Positions 26,224 through 35,638 of a DNA stretch of 64,000 bases are shown piece by piece. The notes beneath the pieces were generated by a model that was not told where the DNA came from, searched no databases, and saw only the letters and a program-made list of their open reading frames with translations. Source of the stretch: Treponema sp. UBA4873 (lineage in GTDB: Bacteria > Spirochaetota > Spirochaetia > Treponematales > Treponemataceae); NCBI GenBank assembly GCA_002399405.1, contig DHDP01000019.1:124001-188000 (forward strand), given 5' to 3'. Positions within the stretch are counted from its first letter, which is position 1. The number at the start of each line of letters is the position of its first letter. Both the position numbers and the translations under genes were made by a program.

Positions 26224-27471
26224 ATGAAAGAAAAATCAAGAAGCATTTTAGTATTTTTTATGTTATGTGTTCCATTGACGATGGGTTTTGCCGCCGGCAA
26301 AAAAAAGACTGCTGCAACACATATCAAATTTTCCATGTGGGATGCTGTTCCCGAGAATAATAATTTTATTGCGGAATTTATGAAGGAAAATCCCGATATC
26401 AGCGTCGAAGTAGTTAATATACCTTCAGACAACTATTCGCAAAAACTGAACACGATGGTAGCAACTCACACTGCTCCGGACGTAATGCTGGTATGGGAAT
26501 GCGATCTCCCCGTTTTCGCAAAAGGTACTAAGCTGATTGCACTTGATCCGTATATAAAGAATACTTCAGCCTTCAATCAAAAGGATCTGATTCCCGCGGT
26601 AAAAAAAATACAGCAGATAAGCGGCGGTAAAACGTACGGCCTTCCGTGGTGCTATGCGAGTGAAATTTTGTATTACAACAGAAACATGTTCGACGCTGCA
26701 CATGTCGCGTATCCGAACGAGACATGGACATGGGAAGATTTCCTGAATGCTGCGAGAAAATTAACAATTGTTAAAAACGGCCAGACAGTACAATGGGGAT
26801 GCGACGATATAACTTTTAAGGGAATCTGGTACGCGCTTATCGGGGCTGCAGGCGATCCGGTTATCGACGCGGACGGAAACATCAAAATAGGCGACGGTGC
26901 ACGCAGAGCTCTGCAATTCCAGTATGACCTGGTAAACAAGTACAAAGTTGCTCCCGAACCGTCTGCAAGTTCTGCAGGCTCCGATCTCTTCATCGCAGGG
27001 AGAGCCGCAATGACAAGAGCCGGAAGCTGGATGTGCTCAGCCTATCGGCAGATAGAGGATTTTAACTGGGATATTGCGCCGCTTCCGAAAGACAAACGCA
27101 GCTATTCAGGCTTACATACGGGTTTCTTTACCATTTCTCAGGATACAAAGTACAAGGAAGCCGCATGGCGCTTTATAGAATTCTGCATGAGCGAGAAAGG
27201 ACAGCAGATAATTTCAACAGCGTACAATAATCCGTCTGCTGTAGTCCCCTTTGCAGAAAAAGGCGCATATAAAGTTCAGGGAACAAAGGGACCTGCTGAC
27301 TGGAAAACGTTCGACGAAACGGCACAGTTCGGCGAATTCGGCTATGTTATAGCACCGGCGGGACTAACCGATGAACTCGTCAGAAAATTTCAGGCTGCGG
27401 TTCTCGGCCAGATTTCCATTGATACGGCGATAAAAGAATCACAAAACGCAATCAAAGCGATTCACCAATAA
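26224..27471 (+). CDS. Extracellular sugar-binding protein of an ABC importer
   Basis: 415 residues from ATG 26224, which follows AAGAGGAATAA; the longer frame from 26125 runs through the inverted repeat and has no ribosome binding site. The signal peptide is about 1-25 (SILVFFMLCVPLTMGFA) without a lipobox cysteine, unusual for a treponeme that normally lipidates such proteins. The mature part is a family-1 solute-binding protein (FSMWDAVPENNNFIAEFM, LDPYIKN, AAMTRAGSWM). With the two permeases downstream it should bind oligosaccharides outside the inner membrane. Confidence 0.92.
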   Translation: MKEKSRSILVFFMLCVPLTMGFAAGKKKTAATHIKFSMWDAVPENNNFIAEFMKENPDISVEVVNIPSDNYSQKLNTMVATHTAPDVMLVWECDLPVFAKGTKLIALDPYIKNTSAFNQKDLIPAVKKIQQISGGKTYGLPWCYASEILYYNRNMFDAAHVAYPNETWTWEDFLNAARKLTIVKNGQTVQWGCDDITFKGIWYALIGAAGDPVIDADGNIKIGDGARRALQFQYDLVNKYKVAPEPSASSAGSDLFIAGRAAMTRAGSWMCSAYRQIEDFNWDIAPLPKDKRSYSGLHTGFFTISQDTKYKEAAWRFIEFCMSEKGQQIISTAYNNPSAVVPFAEKGAYKVQGTKGPADWKTFDETAQFGEFGYVIAPAGLTDELVRKFQAAVLGQISIDTAIKESQNAIKAIHQ

Positions 27472-27475
27472 TGTA

Positions 27476-27509
27476 AAAGTTCCCGGAGAAAAAATTCTCC
27501 GGGAACTTT
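27476..27509 (+). promoter_or_regulatory. Strong intercistronic stem-loop after the binding-protein gene
   Basis: A perfect 15-bp stem, AAAGTTCCCGGAGAA / TTCTCCGGGAACTTT, with a 4-nt A loop and no T-run. Such hairpins between malE-type and permease genes protect the upstream mRNA and lower permease expression. Confidence 0.65.
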
Positions 27510-27545
27510 CACTCATATCTACGGGAAAAATAAAAGGGTTATAAA

Positions 27546-28460
27546 ATGAACACTGTACAGAAACGATCCCGGCGGAAACTTGACAATACGCTTACCGCGT
27601 ACTTGTTCCTTTCTCCGTGGCTCATCGGATTTATTCTCTTTTCGGGACTTCCGATTCTTGCAAGTTTTTTCATCAGCCTTACCGACTGGAATCTTATACA
27701 AGCGCCGAAACTGATAGGATTAAAAAATTATATCACTATGCTGTCCGCCGGTTCCGGCTTTCTTAACTCGCTCAAGGTGACGCTGCTCTACACAGGATTC
27801 AGCGTCGTTGTCACCGTCGTATGGGCACTCTTTACGGCGCTTTTGTTAAACATGAAGACAAAGCTGAACGGCGTTTTTCAGTTCTTCTATTTTATACCGG
27901 CCGTAATTCCCACTGTATCGCTTGCCTTCGCATTCCAGATTATCTTTAATCAGCATACCGGGATTTTGAATTACCTGCTGGCATTCATTGGTATCAAATC
28001 CCAGCCTAACTGGCTGTTTGACATCCAGCGGGTTCTGCCTTCAGTTGTTTTTGTATCGATTTATACGTATGCAGCCGGACAGATGATGCTTATCTTCAAA
28101 GCCGGGCTGGCGGACGTTCCGAGTGAACTGTACGAAGCTGCGGAAATCGACGGAGCAGGCTTTTTTCAAAAATTCCTGCATATAACGCTTCCGTCCATAT
28201 CCCCTGTTTTACTTTTCAACACGGTAACGGCCTGCATAGGCTCTTTGAATAATTCGTTTTCGCTGATATTCCCGCTCACGAACGGAGGCCCGAACGACGC
28301 GACGAACGTTCTGAGTCTGTCGATTTATAATAACGCATTCGGAAACTATCGGATGGGATACGCATCCGCCCTGTCGGTAGTGTTGTTCCTTATTGCAGCA
28401 GCACTCGCACTGCTGCAGTTTTATTTTTCAAAGAAGTGGGTATATTATGAAACAGAGTAG
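27546..28460 (+). CDS. Sugar ABC transporter permease, MalF/UgpA type
   Basis: 304 residues, six membrane segments, first at about 17-38 (FLSPWLIGFILFSGLPILA). The EAA loop that docks on the ATPase reads EAAEIDGAGFFQKFLHITLP near 200-219. It starts 74 nt after the binding protein, past the stem-loop. No ATPase gene follows; as for many treponeme and Gram-positive sugar importers a shared MsmX/UgpC-type ATPase encoded elsewhere is expected. Confidence 0.93.
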   Translation: MNTVQKRSRRKLDNTLTAYLFLSPWLIGFILFSGLPILASFFISLTDWNLIQAPKLIGLKNYITMLSAGSGFLNSLKVTLLYTGFSVVVTVVWALFTALLLNMKTKLNGVFQFFYFIPAVIPTVSLAFAFQIIFNQHTGILNYLLAFIGIKSQPNWLFDIQRVLPSVVFVSIYTYAAGQMMLIFKAGLADVPSELYEAAEIDGAGFFQKFLHITLPSISPVLLFNTVTACIGSLNNSFSLIFPLTNGGPNDATNVLSLSIYNNAFGNYRMGYASALSVVLFLIAAALALLQFYFSKKWVYYETE

Positions 28461-29298
28461 TTATTTAAAGAATGGGACAGCATCCGTATTTCTGTACCTG
28501 CTGCTGATACTGGTTGCCGTCATCATGTTTTTTCCGATTATGTGGATTATTTCCAGCTCCTTTAAGTCGTTGGTCGAAATAAACGCGTATCCTCCCCGGC
28601 TCTTTACCGGACATCCGAAATTCTCAAATTACTGGCAGGTCATATCAAAACCGGCAATCTGGCTGTATCTGCGGAACACACTGATTCTGATTGTCGGTAA
28701 TACGGCCGGCACGCTGCTGTCCAGTTCCCTGGTCGCCTATCCGCTTGCACGGATGCATTTCCGCGGAGAAAAAATAGTTTTTGCAATGATTCTTGCAACC
28801 ATGATGGTACCGGCAACAACGACAATCATCCCTCAGTATTTATTATTCGCACGGCTTAAATGGCTCGACACACCGCTGCCGATGATAATTCCCGCGTTCT
28901 TTGCTTATCCGTACAACGTATTCCTGTTCCGGCAGTTCTTTAAGAGTATTCCCAAAAGCATGGACGAAGCAGCGCTCATAGACGGATGCAACAGGTTCCA
29001 GATTTATGCAAAAATATTTGTTCCGCTTTCAAAATCTACTTTCATTACAATAGGGATACTTTCGTCGGTCTTCTGGTGGAACGAACTGTTTCAGCCGCTG
29101 ATTTATATTAATTCCGAAGTATGGAAACCGCTGACTGTCGGAGCGCTGACGACATTTAAAATGGCGGGCTCTTTTATAACCCAGTGGAATATAACGATGG
29201 CCATGTCTACGCTCATGATTATCCCGCCGATTCTTCTGTATCTCATCGGGCAGAAATATATTATCGCCGGTATAAAAACGTCGGGAATGAAAGATTAG
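28447..29298 (+). CDS. Sugar ABC transporter permease, MalG/UgpE type
   Basis: 283 residues from ATG 28447, overlapping the previous gene by 14 nt; an upstream ATG at 28393 lies deep inside that gene and has no family support. Six membrane segments; EAA loop EAALIDGCNRFQIYAKIFVP near 178-197. It forms a heterodimer with the preceding permease. Confidence 0.93.
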   Translation: MKQSSYLKNGTASVFLYLLLILVAVIMFFPIMWIISSSFKSLVEINAYPPRLFTGHPKFSNYWQVISKPAIWLYLRNTLILIVGNTAGTLLSSSLVAYPLARMHFRGEKIVFAMILATMMVPATTTIIPQYLLFARLKWLDTPLPMIIPAFFAYPYNVFLFRQFFKSIPKSMDEAALIDGCNRFQIYAKIFVPLSKSTFITIGILSSVFWWNELFQPLIYINSEVWKPLTVGALTTFKMAGSFITQWNITMAMSTLMIIPPILLYLIGQKYIIAGIKTSGMKD

Positions 29299-29342
29299 AA
29301 AAATTACCATTATTAAAAATTCACTATTTTGAGAGGCATTGC

Positions 29343-31220
29343 ATGAATGATTATCCTATACAGAGCGTACCGTTCACGGCGGTTAAGATACAGGACGCTT
29401 TCTGGCAGAAAAAACTTGAAACAGTCAGGACGGTAACGATTCCGACCGTTCTCAAAAAATGTGAAAAGGAAGGCCGAATCGACAATTTTCGTAAGGCCGC
29501 AAAACTGATTCCCGGAGCGTTCGCCGGCACAATGCCGTTCGACGACACCGATGTGTACAAGGCTGTTGAAGGTGCTTCCTATTCGCTTGCGCTGCAGTAC
29601 GATAAGCAGCTTGATACGTACCTTGATACGATCATCGGATATATTGCAGCGGCACAGGAACCCGACGGGTATTTGTATACGAACCGGACAATCGATCCGG
29701 AGCACGTGCATCAGTTTGCGGGAAAAGAACGCTGGTCCTCGCTAGTCCAGAGCCATGAGTTATACGACTGCGGTCACCTTTACGAGGCTGCGGCGGCACA
29801 TTATGAGGCGACGGGAAAACGGACGCTGCTGGATGTCGCGCTGAAAAACGCCCGGCTCGTCTGCAGTACGTTCGGCCCCGCAGGACGGCACGACGTGCCG
29901 GGACATGAAATAATAGAAATGGGGCTTGTCAGATTGTACCGGATAACCGGTGAACGCTCTTTTCCTGAAACGGCCCGATTTTTCATCGAACAGCGCGGAA
30001 ATCATCAGAACCGGAAACTATATGAGTTTGACGGAATTCCGGAATACAGTCAGGATCATATACCGGTGCTGCAGCAGACGGAGGCCGCGGGGCACGCGGT
30101 CAGAGCAATGTATCTGTACTGCGGTATGGCCGATATTGCGGCCATAACAGGCGACTGCAGGTATATGAAAGCACTCGACGCCATCTGGCATAACTGTACC
30201 GGCAGAAAGACATATCTTACCGGCGGAATCGGTTCCCGTCGGCAGGGCGAATCGTTCGGAGCTGACTATGAACTGCCGAATGCGGACGCCTATAACGAAA
30301 CATGCGCGGCCATAGGCTCAGTGCTGTGGAATCACCGGATGTTTCTTCTGCACGGGAACGGCAGGTATTACGACTGCATCGAACAGACGCTGTACAACGG
30401 ACTGCTGTCCGGTATATCGCTCTCCGGCGACCGCTTCTTTTATACAAATCCGCTCGAATCCGACGGTACGACGCCGTTTAATAACGGCAGCGCCACCAGA
30501 AAAGAATGGTTCGACGTATCCTGCTGCCCGACGAATCTGGCAAGATTTCTTCCGTCACTCGGGGGCTATATCTTTGCGGTCAGAGAAAATTCGGTATACG
30601 TCAATCTGTATATCGCCGGCACGGCCTCGATAAAAACTCCTGACGGCACTATACGTCTCTCAATGGAAACCCTCTATCCGTGGGACGGTCATGTACGACT
30701 GAACGTACGCTGCTCAAAAAAAATGCAGGCGTGCACGCTGTATCTGCGGATTCCCGCCTGGACGACAGGAGCCGTCATGGGTGGCAACCTGTACCGGTCA
30801 TTCCCCCTTACAGGGACAGCGGAAGAGCCGTATACTCTGACCGTGAACGGGAAGCAGTATACAGCAGATATGGAAAACGGATATCTGAAAATCGACCGGC
30901 AGTGGAACGACGGCGATACGGTAAGCCTGACTCTCCCCATGCCGGTACGAATCGTAAAATGCGATGATCATGTTGCCGCGGACAAAGGTTTTCTGGCCCT
31001 GCAGCGGGGTCCCGTCGTTTACTGCATAGAAGAACAGGACTGTTCCGTTCCCATAGAGCAGGTAACGGCCGTCCGTTTTGCAACTGTTACCGCTTCGTTC
31101 AGGGAAAACTTTCTGGACGGGGTCACTGTTCTGTCAGGTGACGGCATTACGGCAGTTCCCTATTTTGCATGGTCCAACAGAGGAACCGGAAAAATGAAGG
31201 TCTGGATTCCGGAAGTCTGA
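29343..31220 (+). CDS. Beta-L-arabinofuranosidase, glycoside hydrolase family 127
   Basis: 625 residues from ATG 29343 behind GAGAGG; the longer frame from 29184 overlaps the permease. The family signature starts at FTAVKIQDAFWQKKL. The zinc-thiolate active site typical of GH127 is present: NETC (Glu and Cys, near 322) and the vicinal pair in SCCPTN (near 396), one of which is the nucleophile in the characterised enzyme HypBA1. There is no signal peptide, so it acts in the cytoplasm on imported oligosaccharides, releasing L-arabinose from beta-arabinofuranosides such as those on plant hydroxyproline-rich glycoproteins. It is the last gene of the transporter operon. Confidence 0.92.
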   Translation: MNDYPIQSVPFTAVKIQDAFWQKKLETVRTVTIPTVLKKCEKEGRIDNFRKAAKLIPGAFAGTMPFDDTDVYKAVEGASYSLALQYDKQLDTYLDTIIGYIAAAQEPDGYLYTNRTIDPEHVHQFAGKERWSSLVQSHELYDCGHLYEAAAAHYEATGKRTLLDVALKNARLVCSTFGPAGRHDVPGHEIIEMGLVRLYRITGERSFPETARFFIEQRGNHQNRKLYEFDGIPEYSQDHIPVLQQTEAAGHAVRAMYLYCGMADIAAITGDCRYMKALDAIWHNCTGRKTYLTGGIGSRRQGESFGADYELPNADAYNETCAAIGSVLWNHRMFLLHGNGRYYDCIEQTLYNGLLSGISLSGDRFFYTNPLESDGTTPFNNGSATRKEWFDVSCCPTNLARFLPSLGGYIFAVRENSVYVNLYIAGTASIKTPDGTIRLSMETLYPWDGHVRLNVRCSKKMQACTLYLRIPAWTTGAVMGGNLYRSFPLTGTAEEPYTLTVNGKQYTADMENGYLKIDRQWNDGDTVSLTLPMPVRIVKCDDHVAADKGFLALQRGPVVYCIEEQDCSVPIEQVTAVRFATVTASFRENFLDGVTVLSGDGITAVPYFAWSNRGTGKMKVWIPEV

Positions 31221-31230
31221 TACGAACTTA

Positions 31231-31318
31231 TTCAAACAGCCCTTCTTTGAAGTTCAAACACTGCTTCTTAGAACTTCAAAGAACCGGTATTTGAACTTAA
31301 ATGTACCGGATATCCGGA
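31231..31318. repeat. Four-unit 22-bp tandem repeat with inverted arms
   Basis: Exactly 22-nt units start at 31231, 31253, 31275 and 31297, opening with TTCAAAC, TTCAAAC, TTCAAAG and TTAAATG. GAACTT or AAGTTC recurs at each boundary. TTCTTTGAAGTTC (31243-31255) and GAACTTCAAAGAA (31271-31283) form a perfect 13-bp inverted repeat. No T-run follows. The rest of the gap to 31427 holds only a direct repeat of AAGTCCGG. Confidence 0.55.
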
Positions 31319-31426
31319 ATTCAGGGCATAGAACTTTACTGTTAAACTCTTCTTCCTGAATACCGCAAGTCCGGTCTTTTTATGTAAAAATATACGAAGT
31401 CCGGCAGAGTTCCTATCTTCGTTTCA

Positions 31427-31843
31427 TTAATCTGCAACAGCCTTCATAACAGGAATATCTGCTGCTGCCCAGTCAAGCTGTACAAGTTCCGGGCGGGACA
31501 GCCACTTTGAGTCCAGATGTTCTTTCAGCAGAAGACTGCCGCTCAGTACGGTGCAGTAGAATGCGTGCATGGTGATGCCGAATGATGTATATTCATGTTC
31601 CACAGTCATGATGTATGCGCCGACTGCGATTTCCGTACCGAATTCTTCCCTGATTTCACGGGCAAGCGCCTGCTGCCGCGTTTCCCCCGGTTCTATCTTA
31701 CCGCCGGGGAATTCCCACTTGTAATTTGTCTCGTTCGGTTCCCTGCCCGGTTTGGGGCCGGGACGCTGTGCACAGAATATTTCCGTGGTGCCATTTTCAG
31801 AGGAACGGGTAATGACTGCTGCTACGACTTCATAATGGGGCAT
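31427..31843 (-). CDS. Nudix hydrolase, MutT-like (nucleoside triphosphate pyrophosphohydrolase)
   Basis: 138 residues. The Nudix box is complete: GGKIEPGETRQQALAREIRE followed by EFGTEI (about 50-75). The family cleaves nucleoside diphosphates linked to other groups; MutT types remove oxidised dNTPs. It begins 22 nt after the stop of the helicase gene upstream on the same strand, with AGGAGAATT as ribosome binding site, so the two are probably one transcript. In this setting a role in a defence module, for example altering a nucleotide pool or signal, is possible (inference). Confidence 0.9.
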   Translation of the reverse strand: MPHYEVVAAVITRSSENGTTEIFCAQRPGPKPGREPNETNYKWEFPGGKIEPGETRQQALAREIREEFGTEIAVGAYIMTVEHEYTSFGITMHAFYCTVLSGSLLLKEHLDSKWLSRPELVQLDWAAADIPVMKAVAD

Positions 31844-31865
31844 AATGGAATTCTCCTTATCATTA

Positions 31866-34793
31866 TTATTCCGAACTTTCGTTTAAATATCTCAATATAT
31901 CTTCACGAACGGGTGTTTTCATAGTAAACATAATATTTACAACAGGAACCATCTTATCACCATCTGGCATTTTTGTATCATCAAATTGATACACAAGACA
32001 GTCGCCCATATAATAAAAATCATATCCTTCTGCATCATCCTTTTTTACAAATAAAGGAATTTTTATACCATTATTCTTCTGGTCAAGGATGATAGCGACT
32101 TCTTCAGATTTTGACGTTCTTTTATTTCGTGTCATCCAGTTAAATAAATTATTATCAATAAAATGATCGTCATAATTTGTACTTGAATTTTTTTCAAGAG
32201 CTTTCATATAAGTAACAAATATTGGGCAAGTATAAGGAGGTTTTGAATGCATTGTTTTATAGCCATAGATTGTAGAAGATACATCAGAATCCCAATCAAG
32301 CAATTTACATATATCCTTTCTACTGTACTTACTGTAAAGGACAAGATTGTATTCGTCAGGATTATCAGAATAGTATCTCTGCCATGAATAAAAAGCATAG
32401 CGTAATGTCTGGTCAAGTTGTAGCCTATATGTAGTGTTTTCAAGCAAAGAAGAAAATTCTTGTGTTCTTAAAAATTTATTGCCATTAAAATTTAAATATG
32501 TAATATTACCATATCTATTCTGCGTTGCATCTGTATAAAAAGTTCCGTTTATTACATTTATAGCACCTTTTATATCTGTATTTCTTATCTGAATATTATA
32601 TTTTTCAAGCATTTGTGTTATTTGCTCTATCGAAAATTCTGCATTTTTCAGAGCTAGCTGCAAAATGACTATCTCATGAAGTCGAATTCCTTTTGCAAGT
32701 TCAAGAGAAATAAATTCAAGACTTTGAATATGTTTCTTAGATATTTTTGGTTCTGCATTTTCCATTTTGCAACAAAATTCATAATATGAATTTGCATACT
32801 GTATAAAAAGGATTGGATCGACTGCATCATTCACAACAAAATCCATTATCTGAGGGATTTTACCGATACGTGCTTTTATTTTATCATATTCATTTTTCAA
32901 CAATGAAAGTTTTTCAAATTTTGTGTTTGAAATGGCTTTATATATTTTTTGTTTTGCAATGGAATCCAGATCTATAGTAGATGCCCCCGGAATTGAAGAA
33001 CTTCCTGAATTTATACATCTGCGCAGCGTATCTTTATTTAAACTATTATCCCCATATAATGCAATTGGAATCATGAAGTTGTTAGTATAATTTCCGATAA
33101 AGTCTATAACGGTAAGATAGCTCTTCCCCTGATTTTTTCGGAGTCCTCGACCAAGCTGCTGAATAAAAATAATTGCCGATTTTGTAGGACGGAGCATAAG
33201 GATTTGATTAACAGACGGAATATCAACTCCTTCGTTTAGAATATCAACAGAAATAATGTATTCGAGAGGATCGTCATTATTTTCAAGTCTTGAAATAGCT
33301 GCTTCACGCTCATCATCACTAGAATTTCCAGAAAGTGCAATCGTAGTAAAGCCCTCAGTATTCATAAGTTCTGACAATTTCTGCGCTTCATCATTTCTAC
33401 TACAAAAAATGAGTCCTCTATTTGGTTCACTATTATTGCGATACAATATGACTGCATCTTTTATATGACGAACGCGTTCTTTTGTTACAAGTTTTTCAAA
33501 TTTTGATGTATCGTCTATTACTTCATCATTAATCGTTAAATCAGTAATACCGTAATAATGGAATGGACATAAGAGGTCTGCTTCAAGTGCTTGTTTTAGT
33601 CGGATTTCTGATGCAATGTTATAATTAAAGAATTGAAAAATATCAAAACCGTCAGTCCGTTCAGGAGTCGCTGTAAGACCAAGCAAAAACTTTGGATGAA
33701 AATAATTAATCAACTTTTTATATGTTGCAGCTCCGCTGTGATGAACTTCATCAATAATGATGTAATCAAATTCATCTGGTTTATAAAGTCGAAGTGTTTC
33801 ATCTTTTGCAAGAGTGTAAACACTTGCAAATAAATATGGTGCCATATAATCTTTTTCATCAACTGCACCGGTAAGGAACCCCGTTTTAATGTCATTTCCC
33901 AGAATGAGCTTAAAACTTTCTTCGCTTTTTTTAAGTATCGTTTCTCGATGGACAATGTACAACATTTTTTTAGGATTCGTCTGTCGTACATCAAAGGCAG
34001 CAAGATATGTTTTACCGGTACCGGTCGCTGCAATAATAATTGCTCTATTTTCTCCCTTTTCCCGTAAATTCTGTAGATTAATCAAAGCATCTTGCTGCAT
34101 AGTATTTGCGGTAATCTGTTTTGACAATAGCAGTTCTTCCTGCTCTGTCGTGTCCTCTATACTATCAACAGGTATAACTCTACTCTTCTGTTTATGATTT
34201 CTATATAAAATTTCATATGCAGTTATCCATTCAGGTGTGGCAACTTCTGCTTTAGTCCAAAGTCGTTCAAACTCCTGTCGTGCACTAAATACAAGCTCAC
34301 CATTGGAACAAGAAATGACGCGCAAATTCCATTCTTGATTCCGACTTAAAGCATTTTGTGTTAAATTTGCACTACCAATAATAATTGAATAATAATTGGA
34401 TTGGCTGAATATATACCCTTTTGGATGAAATGCACTTTCTGTAAAAACACGAAGCTCTATATTTGGAAAAAGAAGCAATTTTTCAAGAGCTTTTGGGTCT
34501 GTAAAGGTTAAATAGTTTGTGGTTAGAATTCTACCTCTAATATTGTGTCGTTGAAGTTCATGGAATTTATTTATAAGGCACGCCAATCCATCAGAAGTAA
34601 TAAATGCAACAGAAAAATCGAACGATTCACACGTATCCAATTCGTCGACAAGAGAAGTCAAAACCTTTCGATATTTTTTATAATCATTATGAATAAGGTT
34701 AGGGCCAAATTCTGGAAAATTATTTTTGTCTGAGCAGAAAAGGCTTGTTTTCAAACTTTCCTGTAGTTTTTGTTCGTTAAATTTTGTTTGCAT
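31866..34793 (-). CDS. PLD-nuclease / SF2 helicase / DUF3427 protein (candidate defence protein)
   Basis: 975 residues. N-terminal phospholipase D-like nuclease at about 50-200 (FHPKGYIFSQ, then IIGSANLTQNALSRNQEWN, the HxK and N/E pattern). SF2 helicase at about 225-590: ATGTGKT (motif I), IIIDEVHHSG (II), LTATPERTDG (III), QQLGRGLRKNQGKSY (VI). The rest corresponds to DUF3427. This architecture is recurrent in genomic islands and is regarded as anti-phage or anti-plasmid; the mechanism is not settled. G+C is far lower than in the genes left of 31 kb, a sign of transfer. Confidence 0.85.
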   Translation of the reverse strand: MQTKFNEQKLQESLKTSLFCSDKNNFPEFGPNLIHNDYKKYRKVLTSLVDELDTCESFDFSVAFITSDGLACLINKFHELQRHNIRGRILTTNYLTFTDPKALEKLLLFPNIELRVFTESAFHPKGYIFSQSNYYSIIIGSANLTQNALSRNQEWNLRVISCSNGELVFSARQEFERLWTKAEVATPEWITAYEILYRNHKQKSRVIPVDSIEDTTEQEELLLSKQITANTMQQDALINLQNLREKGENRAIIIAATGTGKTYLAAFDVRQTNPKKMLYIVHRETILKKSEESFKLILGNDIKTGFLTGAVDEKDYMAPYLFASVYTLAKDETLRLYKPDEFDYIIIDEVHHSGAATYKKLINYFHPKFLLGLTATPERTDGFDIFQFFNYNIASEIRLKQALEADLLCPFHYYGITDLTINDEVIDDTSKFEKLVTKERVRHIKDAVILYRNNSEPNRGLIFCSRNDEAQKLSELMNTEGFTTIALSGNSSDDEREAAISRLENNDDPLEYIISVDILNEGVDIPSVNQILMLRPTKSAIIFIQQLGRGLRKNQGKSYLTVIDFIGNYTNNFMIPIALYGDNSLNKDTLRRCINSGSSSIPGASTIDLDSIAKQKIYKAISNTKFEKLSLLKNEYDKIKARIGKIPQIMDFVVNDAVDPILFIQYANSYYEFCCKMENAEPKISKKHIQSLEFISLELAKGIRLHEIVILQLALKNAEFSIEQITQMLEKYNIQIRNTDIKGAINVINGTFYTDATQNRYGNITYLNFNGNKFLRTQEFSSLLENTTYRLQLDQTLRYAFYSWQRYYSDNPDEYNLVLYSKYSRKDICKLLDWDSDVSSTIYGYKTMHSKPPYTCPIFVTYMKALEKNSSTNYDDHFIDNNLFNWMTRNKRTSKSEEVAIILDQKNNGIKIPLFVKKDDAEGYDFYYMGDCLVYQFDDTKMPDGDKMVPVVNIMFTMKTPVREDILRYLNESSE

Positions 34794-34957
34794 AGTACCT
34801 TCTTTTTAAGCTTATCCAGAAAATAGCATTATTGCAAGAAAAGTAAAGGAAACGATTCAAACCAACAGTCTGAAAATCATCCTGAAGAAAGCGATATCAA
34901 GTAATTTCTTTCTTCAGGTTTCGAATAAGTCTTCCTGTCTGAGTGTCCGCAGCGTCT

Positions 34958-35638
34958 TCATGCATTACTGTCCAAAAGATTATCTTCCAGCGTTAATTCC
35001 TGCTCTGCCGCGCTGTGGGGAATACGGAAGTCTGTCTTCCTGCGTTGTGCGATATTCTGTGCCCGTTCAACGGATTTATCGAATGCATCTTTTACCTGAG
35101 CGCGCACGGCAGGAGTATCGAGCGTTTCATTCCGGACAAAGACATCAAAAAGACTTTGAGAAAACCCGGCAAGCGGACGTTCAACAAATCCCCTGAACAG
35201 GCAGTTCTGCAGTCCGGGATCAATGTCTTTTGCAATACGGTACAATACATCTATTTTATGAAAATTCTGTACGTCCGGTTCAGAGGAACCGTCTATCCAT
35301 GCATATAAAGCAGGTCGTGAAACAGCAGCTATTGAACTCAGGTGCGTTTTTCCAAGACTGTAAAACGTAAGTACGGCGGATATTTTTTCTGCCGCCGGAA
35401 CTGTCATGGCAGAGGTTTCTTCTTTTATAATGGTAAAGAACGGCACCAGCCGGTCAAACAAAGATTTTGTTAAAACAGACAGTCTGTCTTCATCAGCCCC
35501 CGTTCGTTCAGGAGCTGATGAACCGGAAAATGTAGAAACATTCCATTTATTACAGTCAAAGCAATATCTGGAACTCTCTCCGCAGACCGATATTCCGAAA
35601 TAATCCGGTGCCGTAGGACAGGCAAGTGCTACTGCCAT
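34958..35638 (-). CDS. Protein with XRE-like helix-turn-helix, third gene of the AAA_13/TIGR04255 operon
   Basis: 226 residues. Residues about 82-140 (AEKISAVLTFYSLGKTHLSS, VSRPALYAWIDGSSEPDVQN) resemble an XRE-type DNA-binding domain. The first 75 residues contain four cysteines (CPTAP, CGESSRYCFDC) that could bind a metal, and the last 80 are polar. It overlaps the TIGR04255 gene by 10 nt, so it is translationally coupled. It could be the operon's regulator or an antitoxin-like partner. I do not recognise a named family. Confidence 0.65.
   Translation of the reverse strand: MAVALACPTAPDYFGISVCGESSRYCFDCNKWNVSTFSGSSAPERTGADEDRLSVLTKSLFDRLVPFFTIIKEETSAMTVPAAEKISAVLTFYSLGKTHLSSIAAVSRPALYAWIDGSSEPDVQNFHKIDVLYRIAKDIDPGLQNCLFRGFVERPLAGFSQSLFDVFVRNETLDTPAVRAQVKDAFDKSVERAQNIAQRRKTDFRIPHSAAEQELTLEDNLLDSNA

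Noticed and set aside
31243..31283. Terminator for the GH127 operon
   Set aside because: The 13-bp inverted repeat has no T-run and is explained by the 22-bp repeat units; left as part of the array.
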